In this document: in pieces, positions 37,723 to 47,719 of the stretch | How the letters are laid out: every line of letters starts with the position of its first letter | How positions within the stretch are numbered: position 1 is the stretch's first letter | NCBI GenBank assembly: GCA_003254925.1 | Contig: QANZ01042340.1 | Location: 72,005 to 136,004 of the forward strand | Source: Chamaecrista fasciculata | Taxonomy: Eukaryota > Streptophyta > Magnoliopsida > Fabales > Fabaceae | Direction: 5' to 3' | DNA: 64,000 nucleotides | The notes under the pieces: generated by a model | The model's database searches: none | Told to the model about the DNA's origin: nothing | Seen by the model: only the letters and a program-made list of their open reading frames with translations | Program-made: the position numbers and the translations under genes

Positions 37723-38679
37723 TATACACGAAGTCTTAATTAATTAATTTCCTAGTATTTACAAATTAGTGGTCAAAGATGAATTTTAAAACCTCCAAGA
37801 ATGAGCCCTTTCAAAAATTAAAGCTTCTACGTTTTCCACCAGGCCCTCTCAGCTCTCACTTTTACAGTCACTGATGAGGATGATATATATCTTTAATAGG
37901 CGTAGGGACATAGAAACTTCCGAGAATTAATGAATGTATATGATATATCAATCCGGGTAGGCTTACTTGGGAATGATTATGGAGTAGGGAGGATGAAAAT
38001 GTCCATACTTCATGAATATCATAATTTTAGCTGTTGGATCTGAATTTGGGACCCGATAAAAATTGAATAAATCTGAATACCTACATGTATTTAACTTGGG
38101 GTGTTTATATTAGTGGTTCGAGATCAAATCCAATCCAGTTTGAAAGTTCGAGATAGTTTACTTTGGGCTGACGAGTTAATTTGGTCTAAGAAAATGAACT
38201 TGCAGTGATTTAAGTTTGGCTACATGTTTAAGAATTATGAGCTCGCACAACCCGCCAACCGGCACTAGCTAATTCTTTTATTTTTTTTAACTATAACACT
38301 ACATATTGTATATATTTTGAGGCTTCACTTAAAATATGTAGTGTAGTGTAGTGTAGCACATTAATTTAATCAAAAATGCATATTAACATCTACATATTCC
38401 ACTCATAACTCAAAGTATTACTTTAATCAAAAATGCATATTAACATCTAACGTGTAGTGTAGCACATTAATTTTAACTAATTCAAATATAAGCATATACG
38501 ATTTTCATAAGCTTTTGTTGTTATACTAACCCACGAGCCCCCCAATCCCATTACTTTTCGGTTATGGTTGAAATAATTTTTTTCTAAGACCTAATCCAAA
38601 CCAATCTGCTTATATAAAATCTCACTCCAATCCACTTCACCCATAACCCAACCCAAGCCATACCTCATTGATTGAGCCG
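37723..38679. other. Intergenic, no gene seen
   Basis: AT-rich. Contains a short 'gtagtgtagc' repeat (38330-38470) with a duplicated 'aatcaaaaatgcatattaacatct' block. No coding exon supported. Confidence 0.45.
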
Positions 38680-40020
38680 GTTTATACCATGCTATCTAGA
38701 GGTTTTTGGATATGTTTTATGATGTTTATAACCTATATTAGGTGTTTTACGCCTCTAGATATAATAATTGTTGCATTGATATCACAATTGCATTCTGGTT
38801 CTTTTATCGATTTTTAGTGTAATTCTCTCGTGTTTTAAGTGTTTAATTATATCTTGAGGTTTTACATGTTTATCTGAGTGCAATTGTAAGTTTTTAGGAG
38901 CCAAAGACCCAAGGATTGAAGTGGAAGAAGGCCGGGATCGAAGCGGAATCAAGTCGAGAGCGAAACGGTGAAAAAACCTCACTTTTAGACCCTTGTCAGT
39001 TGTCTCGCCAGATAATTCATCTGGTGAGAGTCTGGCAAGCAAGAAATTCCAGCAAGCACCTTAAAATCTCGCTAGATGCACATCTGGTGGAACAACTGGC
39101 GAAGTCGCGAATCCTACACTAATGGTTTATTTTGACCTGGTTCGTTACCCAACTTAAATGACCTGATATCCAACGTACTAGACTCGAAATCCTAACCCAT
39201 TTTTGTCCCTTTTGAGCCTATTACACATCTCTAAACCTAGCCCCCATTTTCTTACATTTTTCTCTCTTCTCCTTCACGCCCCATTTTTCTCCATCTTCAC
39301 CTTGCTTCACCATTAGGGGGATTTCTATCACTTTATTGTCTTTTCTCTTAGGGTTTTCTATTTAGTTGTTTAACTTTGATAGAAACTCTGATGTAGTAGA
39401 TGATTATATATATTTCTTGAGCTTGGATTCATTGTATAACAGTTTGATTCATCTATTCGATACTCTTCGTTGTTAAGCTCTATCGTATGCATGTGTGATG
39501 ATTGTGTGGTAATTTTAGTTGATAGTTCATAGTTGTATAATTGTCAATTATTGAACTAGCTCTTAAGATTATATTGGACTAATTTGAGATGTGAATTAGT
39601 TAATTAGCTAGGTTGTTAATTGGTCGCTTGTTTAAGAACTAATTAATTGAATTGATTGATCCTTTACTATGAGTTCTCATGGCGAAGTCATTTTGGTCCT
39701 TGTGTGTGAATTCCCTATGATATTTGTGGTGCTATGATAGCCGAATCATTCTGTCACTTCGAGTGTTTCTCCATTTTGGTATGTTTTTATAGTTTACTTT
39801 CGCATTCGTTTTAGTCCTTAAGTTTGCATTTCTATCTTGTTTTGTTCCAAACCAATTTCAAATCAATTTTGATAAGTTTAGTGTATAGTTTTGCATTCTT
39901 TTCCGGCTTCTTGGAACCGCTTTCACTCCATATATGCGGAGTCCTTGAGAGAATACGACCAGGCAAGTTCATTATATTGCATATCTAGTTGATCTTTTTG
40001 ATGCGCATCGTGACGTGCAC
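38680..40020 (+). repeat. Probable non-coding remnant of an LTR retrotransposon
   Basis: Less AT-rich than its surroundings, no long ORF, and with leader-like text: a pyrimidine-rich block at 39240-39360 and a run to a 'ggaaccgctttcactcc' block near 39910. This is the style of internal non-coding parts of plant LARD or gypsy derivatives. Neither LTR was located, so the assignment is tentative. Confidence 0.3.
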
Positions 40021-40747
40021 AATCACTCATGAACCCCATAGATTTAACGTATAAAATTGCATGTTTCAATCTGGGTTTCAGTATAGGAATACCCAACCCT
40101 TGTCTTACGCATTATAGTAATTTTTAACTATTTAAAAAAATATATATTATAATAATAAATTATATTCTATATAAGTATAAATTTATATTTTTATGTAAAA
40201 CTAAAATAATAGTATAATATTATATAATATAGTTAAGTATATTTTATAAAAAATAAATTATTTATTTTAATTTTTTTTTAATCTACATATGGGTTTGAGA
40301 TTCAACCCATTATAAAGTACTTTGAGAGTGATAGGAATGAATTTTATGTTTGAATATGTTATATTTCTGAACTTTTATATTTATTATTTAATGAATTGGA
40401 TGAACATTTGTTAGTTGTCTCTCTATTCAATCTTATGCATATAGAAGAACTATGAACTTTATGTGTGAATACTACTTAGTTAATTATTTGTTTGTTTTTA
40501 ATGGAAAAGAAAATAAAAAATAAAATGAAACACAAGAGAGAGGGAAAAAACGAGAATAAGTGAAGAGTCGACAAGGAATGAGTAGCAGAGAAAAAACTGG
40601 TTCTAACACCCCAAAGTTTTCACTATTTCGCCTTTGAGTCCCTTGCTCTTACAATCAGGGACCAAAATGTATGTGAGCAAAACAATGAAGGTTAGAATCG
40701 TAGTTTCTTGCTAGAGACTAAAATGTTGGACAAAAAGTCCTCACAGG

Positions 40748-42144
40748 TTTTCTTTAGAGTAAACATGCAATACAGTCCCTGAAAGATACGATCGCTCGCA
40801 TTTTAGTCCCTGAAAGATGTAAATGGTAGTTTTAGTCCCTGAAAGATATGGTCGCTGAAATTTTAGTCCCTGAAATATGTAAATGGTAGTTTTAGTCACT
40901 GAAAGATGCGTCGTTTGGACAATATAGTCCCTTCGTCACCAACAGTTAAATATGATTAACAGTGCAACTGATTTGGCCAATTAAACCCTCATGTGGCACG
41001 TTAAGTCTGTCTTCCATTAGCCACTTGTAAATTTGAGTTGGCAAAGGACCAAATCATAATCTTCCTAGGGTTATTGATTTCGTTCATTTCATCATCTCCA
41101 CCAAAGGTGTTCATCAGCACGAGTATAATTAATGGGGCTTCCCATTGAGAGTGATCCTCTAGAATGGAGAAGAATGATGCAGCTAGAAGAACTTCTTCAA
41201 GTTGGCCGATACCTATTCCTCCACCAGCTTTCTTAAATTCTTCTTCCCGGCCCTGACTTTGCGCCTTCGTCTCCTGTAAATGCAAACCTACTTAATGATG
41301 CTAAATTGAATGTAAAACCTAGACTAACATATTTCAAATTGCCGCCATCATACAGTGAAGAGAATAAGGTTTTCTTTTTTCTTCTCTTTAGTTTTTTTTC
41401 TGTTGTTTCAGTTCTTTTGTTGTTTGTTGTTGGACATTTGGTGTTTGTAGTCTTTTGGCTGATTGTGAAATTTATGCAAATTGCATCTTGGTGATTGTGG
41501 CAGATATGCAGATTGTGTTAGCTAATTGTAGTTACAGAGTGTAGAAGTTTTATTGAGCTGATTATGGCAATTATGAAGATTGCATCTTGGTTATGGGGAT
41601 AACAAGCAACATCTGGTTATGGGCATAATAAGCAACATCTGGTTATGGGCATAACGAGCAACATCTAGTCAGGGCATATTGAGCACACCTCAGAAGTTTA
41701 TTAGCTATTAGGATGTTATGTAAATATTTTTTTTATGTATTGTTTTCTCTTTTAGGTATGTACAAACTACAGTCAAATACATTTCTATAAGAGACTTAAT
41801 GTATTTGAATGTAAGACCTAGACTGGCATATTTCAATCACATTGGTCCTTTGCCAACTCAAACTTACAAGTGACTAATGGAAGACAAACTAACGTGACAC
41901 ATGAGGGTTTAACCGGGCAAATCAGCTGCACCGTTAGCCATATTTAACTGTTGGTGACGGAGGGACTACATTGTCCAAACGACGCATCTTTCAGGGACTA
42001 AAACTACCATTTACATCTTTTAGGGACTAAAATATTAGCGACCATATCTTTCCGGGACTAAAACTACCATTTACATCTTTCAGCGACTAAAATGTGAGTG
42101 ACCGTATTTTTCAGGACTTTATTGCATGTTTACTCTTTTCTTTA
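40748..42144. mobile_element. Long-TIR Mutator-like element with perfect 9-bp target duplication
   Basis: The element is 40757-42135. Arms 40757-41053 and 41842-42135 (about 295 bp each) are inverted copies beginning GAGTAAACATGCAAT. TTTTCTTTA flanks both sides exactly (40748-40756, 42136-42144). No transposase is encoded. The 790-bp middle holds a minus-strand 94-codon open frame (41285-41001) without a recognised family, two copies of a 'cctagactRRcatatttcaa' block, and three to four copies of a 'gcaacatctggttatgggcataa' unit at 41580-41690. It may be a gene-capturing MULE, but no donor gene was recognised. Confidence 0.9.
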
Positions 42145-42332
42145 TTTCGAGTTATGCTCTTTGTCCTTTTATTTTCAATTCCTCATGTCAGTTTCTCTCC
42201 CTTGAACTTTTCCACCATTTTTCATGCTACTACCCCTTGTTCTCTGTTTTTTTTTTTTTACTGTGATTTATAGCTGAAATCAGCCCACTATTATTAAGGA
42301 AAATATAAGCCCTAAAAACAAAAAATAAAAAA

Positions 42333-42860
42333 GGTCAAAAGGTCATTTTGGTCCTAAATGTATGGCCTAATGTTCATTTTGGTCTATTATATTTCAAAAT
42401 GTTCAAATTTGTCCTAAATGTTAGCAAAATGATTCATTTTGGTCCTACATGTTGGTAAAATGTTTCTTTTTGGTCCCAAACTATTGAATTTGGTCATATT
42501 TCTCTCGTCTCTCATTTTAAGTTCAAATGACTTGTTAAGAAGAACTCGTAGCTCAAAATTCGTCTCTTTTGAATTTATAACGAAAGAGATATGATCAACT
42601 TTGCTTGTTTGACCATAAAATGAGAGGTATACTTTTAGGACCAATTTGACCTCATTTGCTGACGGTCTCAATTGGATAGAGAAAGTATTCTTTGAGAACA
42701 ATATGTAGCTTTAAACTCGTCACGTTTGAAGCCATATTCAATAGTTGGGACCAAAATGAAACATTTTGCAAACATTTAGGACCAATTTGAACATTTTGAA
42801 ACATAATGGACCAAAATGAACATCAAGGCATACATTTAGGACCAAAATAACCCTTTAACC
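42333..42860. mobile_element. Complete MITE, family also seen at 26955
   Basis: Inverted arms GGTCAAAAGGTCATTTTGG and GGTTAAAGGGTTATTTTGG of about 150 bp. ATAAAAAA flanks both ends (42325-42332 and 42861-42868), a low-complexity 8-bp direct repeat. Non-coding. Lies about 200 bp past the stop of the movement-protein-like gene. Confidence 0.75.
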
Positions 42861-43061
42861 ATAAAAAAATACATGTCACCCCAAACATTTGACAATCCAA
42901 TGGTGAGAGACAACAATGAATTTTCTTTTTAGCAACTCCCTTTCCCCCCCNTATATATATATATATCATTATTACAAACATATATATAACAGAAACTAGT
43001 AATAAATAAAAAAAAGAAAAAACAGGAAGTGAATTTCCCAGAATTGTATTGTAGATCACAC

Positions 43062-43784
43062 TCATGAATTGATGGGGTTGCTAGATTTAGGCACAATAAT
43101 AGTAGCATTTTCAGTGTTAACCTCTAACACAGGACTTTCATAAAGCGATTTGGCCTCAAGTGAACTCTTCATCAACTTGTAACACACTCTGTATGTGATT
43201 GCAAACACATGAGCGTTTTCACACCCTTTGGCCAATACAAAGTTAAGTCCCTCACTAGTTATTACCAACCCATTGGATTTTGCTAAATCAGACAAAGGGC
43301 ATGAGAAATTTGGGAACCAATTGAACTTTATGTTATTTTCAACCTCAAAACTTGATTCAAATGCTGCCAATATGGTCTCTTCAAAGTTTGCAGCATTTTT
43401 TTCATCTCTCAAACATGTCAAGACTTTACCATCGCACCTTCCAAAATATCCTAAAGCTGTAATTGTGACTTGTACCAACCCAATATGCAAAAACTGGTAT
43501 TTGCTTCTATACTCTCTGATGGCATCTCTGGATAGCAAATATGTATCTTTCTTCTTCGTTTTCAGAGGAAATGAATGCTCCAGAGTCTTGATCTTGGAGC
43601 CACAAAGAAAGTTAAGCCTAGAAAGCATGGATTCTTTATAGATTTGATAACTGGGTATTTTTGTTATTCTACCATTACCTCTATTTTCAAAGTGCGTTAT
43701 GCTGTACTGTTCTTTACCTTCATGATCGCTTGAAAATTCTTTGAGAATTGACCTTAGGGTTCTGGATCCTGTCTCTGCAGCCAT
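43062..43784 (-). CDS. Movement-protein-like (30K superfamily) protein, intact ORF
   Basis: A 240-codon ORF without stops. The order of conserved pieces fits 30K-type cell-to-cell movement proteins as found in plant pararetroviruses and their integrated relatives: HIGLVQV near residue 100, a short 'VLTCLRDE' strand, 'FEETILAAFESS', then 'WFPNFSCPLSD', and an aromatic 'ITYRVCYKLM' towards the end. No capsid, protease or polymerase sequence adjoins it. The start is the first ATG after acceptor CCCTTCAG (43799). A donor AACAA|GTAAGA at 43979 gives a 181-bp intron in the 5'UTR, which would be unusual for a recent viral insertion. A Mutator-like element begins 300 bp upstream. Assignment rests on motif order read by eye. 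Confidence 0.65.
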   Translation of the reverse strand: MAAETGSRTLRSILKEFSSDHEGKEQYSITHFENRGNGRITKIPSYQIYKESMLSRLNFLCGSKIKTLEHSFPLKTKKKDTYLLSRDAIREYRSKYQFLHIGLVQVTITALGYFGRCDGKVLTCLRDEKNAANFEETILAAFESSFEVENNIKFNWFPNFSCPLSDLAKSNGLVITSEGLNFVLAKGCENAHVFAITYRVCYKLMKSSLEAKSLYESPVLEVNTENATIIVPKSSNPINS

Positions 43785-43978
43785 CTCAGCTATCTAATCT
43801 GAAGGGTTATTGAAGAAGAATTAATGAGTATGAATCATCATAACAACAGATAAGTCTCATTTCCTTTATGTTAATAAAACACTTGACACTTAAAACAAGA
43901 CAATAATTTGGAAAGATTAAGGTATAAATTAAGAATAATATGTACATGGACAAAACAGATAATTAGCTCAGTTTCTTA

Positions 43979-44083
43979 CTTGTTGGACAGAGAAGCAAGA
44001 CCCGTCGATTGCGTTCAAAAAATGGAGAAGAAAGGAATGTGAGAGGTGTTATGAGATACTCAAATCTTCATTTGGGAATTTGA
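43979..44083 (-). promoter_or_regulatory. 5'UTR exon and promoter edge of the movement-protein-like gene
   Basis: Minus-strand sequence ending in donor GTAAGA at 43979. Only about 100 bp separate it from the terminal repeat of the Mutator-like element at 44084, so the original promoter has been displaced or replaced by the transposon end. Confidence 0.4.
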
Positions 44084-44222
44084 GACTTTTTTCCTCAAGG
44101 ACTAAGTATTTATTTAATTATTCCTAAAACAAGTGACTACTAAAAAAATTTCCGGTAGATGGCCAGATGTGACAGTTTTTATTTGTTATTTTTTTTAAAA
44201 AAAATTTAAAATGTAAGTCTGA

Positions 44223-44363
44223 CCTGCATTGGACACGTGTCCAGTGCAGGTGACACTCGGCTGTCAAACAGCCGAGTCCAAACTCGGCTGTTTGACCGCC
44301 GAGTCTGATCTTGGCTGTCAGTCAGCCGAGATCAGTGTAGTCTTGTCACAGACAAGACTACAC
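44223..44363. repeat. Cluster of five back-to-back hairpins in the MULE left end
   Basis: Stems: 44223-44250 (28-bp near-palindrome around GGACACGTGTCC); 44255-44277 (ACTCGGCTGT-CAA-ACAGCCGAGT); 44264-44295 (14-bp stem, alternative pairing with the previous one); 44305-44335 (CTGATCTTGGCTG against CAGCCGAGATCAG); 44335-44363 (GTGTAGTCTTGTC-ACA-GACAAGACTACAC). Together they leave almost no unpaired base. Confidence 0.9.
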
Positions 44364-44694
44364 ACTCATGGGTTAGTAAAAAAACATTTTACTTCACATA
44401 TATATTTCTACTGTGTTCGAAGCGAAAATGAGAAGGCAGACTCACGTTGAGGGGAAATTGAGGGGCTTGTATGGATGCATTGTGAGTGGATTGTGAGAGC
44501 CGGTGGGACCATTTTTTTTTCATCTGAGGAGAGACCAAGCAAGGAGAAGAAATAATGACTTTTTTCTAATTGATATCATTTTCTTGCCTTTGAAGTGGAT
44601 GGTGAGAGCATTGTGGGACCATGTAGGTAAGTTTAATTTGTACTTGTACGTTTTTTTTTCTTATTTTTAGAGGTATTTTAATTTCTATGATTTN

Positions 44695-45180
44695 TTTTAA
44701 AAAAAAATTTAAAATGTAAGTCTGACCTGCATTGGACACGTGTCCAGTGCAGGTGACACTCGGCTGTCAAACAGCCGAGTCTGATCTTGGCTGTCAGTCA
44801 GCCGAGATCAGTGTAGTCTTGTCACAAACAAGACTACACACTCATGGGTTAGTAAAAAAATATTTTAGTTCACATATATATTTCTACTGTGTTCGAAGCG
44901 AAAATGAGAAGGCAGACTCACGTTGAGGGGAAATTGAGGGGCTTGTATGGATGCATTGTGAGTGGATTGTGAGAGCCGGTGGGACCATTTTTTTTTCATC
45001 TGAGGAGAGACCAAGCAAGGAGAAGAAATAATGACTTTTTTCTAATTGATATCATTTTCTTGCCTTTGAAGTGGATGGTGAGAGCATTGTGGGACCATGT
45101 AGGTAAGTTTAATTTGTACTTGTACGTTTTTTTTCTTATTTTTAGAGATATTTTAATTTCTATGATTTTTTCTTGGATTT
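44695..45180. repeat. Tandem duplicate of 44190-44690
   Basis: Follows a single N (44694) and repeats the preceding 500 bp nearly exactly, including the hairpin cluster. One hairpin unit (27 bp between GCCGAGTC repeats) is missing, and the last hairpin carries a base change near its loop. Either a true tandem duplication or two alleles joined by the assembler. Confidence 0.8.
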
Positions 45181-45295
45181 ATTGACAGATATATATTTTA
45201 TTTTTAAAATATTTTCTAATTTATATTTATATTAAAAATATTTACTAATATATATTATATTTTACGGCTGAAGTGACAGCTTGGATGAAAAATTT

Positions 45296-45390
45296 TTTTG
45301 CCGCAAGTCGTTCCAGGTTGGTACGACTTGCGTCAAAATATTTGTATGCAAGTCGTTTTGGCCCAGAACAACTTGCGACACAAATTAACC
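45296..45390. repeat. Second hairpin motif set
   Basis: CGCAAGTCGT pairs with ACGACTTGCG about 10 bases on, and a GCAAGTCGTT / AACAACTTGC pair follows. Same style as the upstream hairpins but a different arm sequence. Confidence 0.7.
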
Positions 45391-45509
45391 TTTATTTTCA
45401 TCTCATTCCCCACTTACAGTAACCATCCCATCCCATCTCATCCATCACTCCCTGTAGTCTCCCACGTCCCACCTACTACCCTTCTCACTTTTTTTCTTTT
45501 AATTATATT

Positions 45510-45890
45510 CACTACAAGAAAACAGGCAATTTGTGACGGATATTTGTGACGGACTATGTTCCGTCACAAATCGGTCCCAGATCCCTTACAAAATCCGTCA
45601 CAAAAGTTGATTTTCCATTTTCAGATTTTTCAGTCTATTTGTGACCGATTTCTGAGATGGACTTGATCCGTCACAAAATATTCCCGTCCCAAAAATGAAA
45701 AAGAGGCGCTAGTTTTTTACATATTCCCACTCTCCCACTTTAATTTTCATTTTTTTCCCTCCCTTGCCAATTTCGTCCTTTATTTTCATCTTAGGGTTTT
45801 CATTTTTGTTAGTTCAAGTTCCCCTCCTTCCTCCATTCCTCTCCAACCTCAGATGCCACCACCACCGACGACCACCATAGGGTTCGTCGC
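45510..45890 (+). mobile_element. CACTA transposon terminus, truncated at the gap
   Basis: Begins CACTACAAGAAAACAGGC, the standard plant CACTA (En/Spm) end, and is followed by subterminal repeats of TGTGACGGA and CCGTCACAAA in both senses. It runs into the N gap at 45891 and no second end is seen in the window. Whether it inserted in the MULE or was placed here by the assembly cannot be decided. Confidence 0.8.
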
Positions 45891-45913
45891 NNNNNNNNNN
45901 NNNNNNNNNNNNN
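45891..45913. other. assembly gap, 23 N
   Basis: Run of N between the CACTA fragment and the transposase gene. Confidence 0.99.
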
Positions 45914-45968
45914 TGAATAACATAATTTAATTTTAGTTTGGACTGATTTACTATTACAACATGTAGGA

Positions 45969-47719
45969 ATGGAACAACAAATTACAGCATTGATATATAG
46001 TGACGGAAATATTGAAAACACCGTCCAAGGAACCACATTTTCTTGTAGCCGTCCGAAGATGATAAATATTAGAGAGAACTCAACCTTGTCAAGTCTTAAA
46101 AAATTGATTACTCAAAAATTGAAGTTACCTCGTGAAAAAATTATTTATGAGATTTTGTATAGGACACCTGATAGAATATCTCCACTTCGATTTACATCGC
46201 TCCCTTTAAGAGATGATTCTCACGTACAATGGATGATCGGCAATTTTAAAGCCTTTTGTGAGGCAATGGAATACATAGAGTTGTACGTAGAAACTTCTGT
46301 TGACCTTAATACATCTGTTAATGTTGTGGACGAAGAAGTGAATTTTATTTCAGGGAGTTCATCTCAATTGCCTGTTGTTGTTAGTCCCCTACGATTTGAT
46401 GATGAGCCTTTCGCTGATCCGGGAATAGAAGAACCTGTTGGTCAGTCGGACCCGGAGATGGAGCCCATACCATCAGAAGAAGACCGTGGGTCTGACAATG
46501 AGGCAGCACCTGAATCACAACTGATGGACAATTATGAAGTCCCTGGAGCTGAGTTTTATGCACAACTTGATGTTGCTGCAACACAAGATCCTGAACTTTA
46601 TGATTCTTCAGAGATAAATATTAACTCTGATGAGTTCTATGTTGGTCTTCGATTTCCTGATAGAGACTCTTTCAGGATAGCAGTGAAAATGGCAGCGATT
46701 CGATCACGTAAAACGTTTGAGACAACCCGATCGAATAAAAAATACATTGAGTACAAATGTCCTTTGTTTGATACTGGTAAATGTGAGTGGCGGATTAGAG
46801 CGTGTAGAGTTCCTGGGTCACCTGAATGGGAAGTAAGAAAAGTGGGAAAACCACATAAATGTCTGAGTAAAATACCAAGTCAAAATCATCCCAAATTGAC
46901 ATCTGATGTAATTGGAGTGGTCATTGAAAATTTAGTTACATTAAAGCCAAGTGTAAGTATTGCACAGGTGATAGAGAGAATTCAATCAGAGCTTCGCTCC
47001 ACTGCGACATACAAAAAGGCATGGTGGGGAAAACAAAGAGCTCTGCAAAAGGCATACGGGGGTTGGGACGAGTCTTATGCACAACTTCCCCGATGGTTTG
47101 CTGCTTTTGAGTTCTTTAATCCTGGTACAATCATTGCTTGGGATCACAACGGGATGATAGATGGACCGATCCCACGATTCGTGTTTGGGCGCGTGTTTTG
47201 GGCTTTCAAGCCATGTATTGATGCTTTCCCGTACATGAAGCCGATTATCCAAATAGATGGCACACACTTATATGGGCGATACACAGGCAGCCTATTGATT
47301 GCGACGACACAAGATGGTGATGGTCATCTTCTACCAGTTGCCTTTGCTATTGTTGAGGGTGAAACAATAGAGGCATGGACATTCTTTTTGTATCACCTTC
47401 GAATTCATGTTGCCAAAGGAAGCAAGACATATGTCTCATCTCAGATCGTCATAAATCAATACTAGCTGCTGTTAGTAATCCAAATCTTTTGTGGCAACCC
47501 CCCCATGCATATCATGTGTTTTGTGTTCGACACGTGGGCCATAACTTACAAACTCATACGGGGAAGGCTGAAACAAAGAGGGCTTTCATCAAAATGGGTA
47601 TGAATTTGTTTTTTTGTTCACAAGTATTTAGAACAACCAGGACATAATTTGAAATTATAACAACTTTTGTAATTTTGTAGCTAAAGAGACAGAGCCGCAT
47701 AAGGTGGAGGAGAGGTTGA
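45969..47719 (+). pseudogene. MuDR-type MULE transposase, copy 1, frameshifted and truncated
   Basis: The open frame runs 45969-47465. The start follows an acceptor-like CATGTAG. Residues 1-120 form a PB1-like leader, followed by an acidic linker (120-220). The MuDR-type DNA-binding zinc finger comes next (CPLFDTGKCEWRIRAC ... HKC, about 260-300). The first part of the DDE domain has its first catalytic Asp in QIDGTHLYG. Near 47420 AAAGGAAG replaces AAAGGGAAG of copy 2: one base is lost and the frame ends at 47465. The rest of that exon and the 84-bp intron remain, but after 47719 the sequence switches to the PMD gene, so the last third (catalytic Glu, SWIM and CCHC fingers) is missing. Confidence 0.85.

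Noticed and set aside
44229-44450. Two near-identical 64-73-codon plus ORFs through the hairpin clusters (here and at 44732)
   Set aside because: The peptide is a translation of palindromic DNA. It carries no protein-like feature and the duplication explains both.
46986-47267. 93-codon minus ORF, identical at 55160-55441
   Set aside because: Antisense shadow of the transposase DDE region; present twice only because the transposase is.
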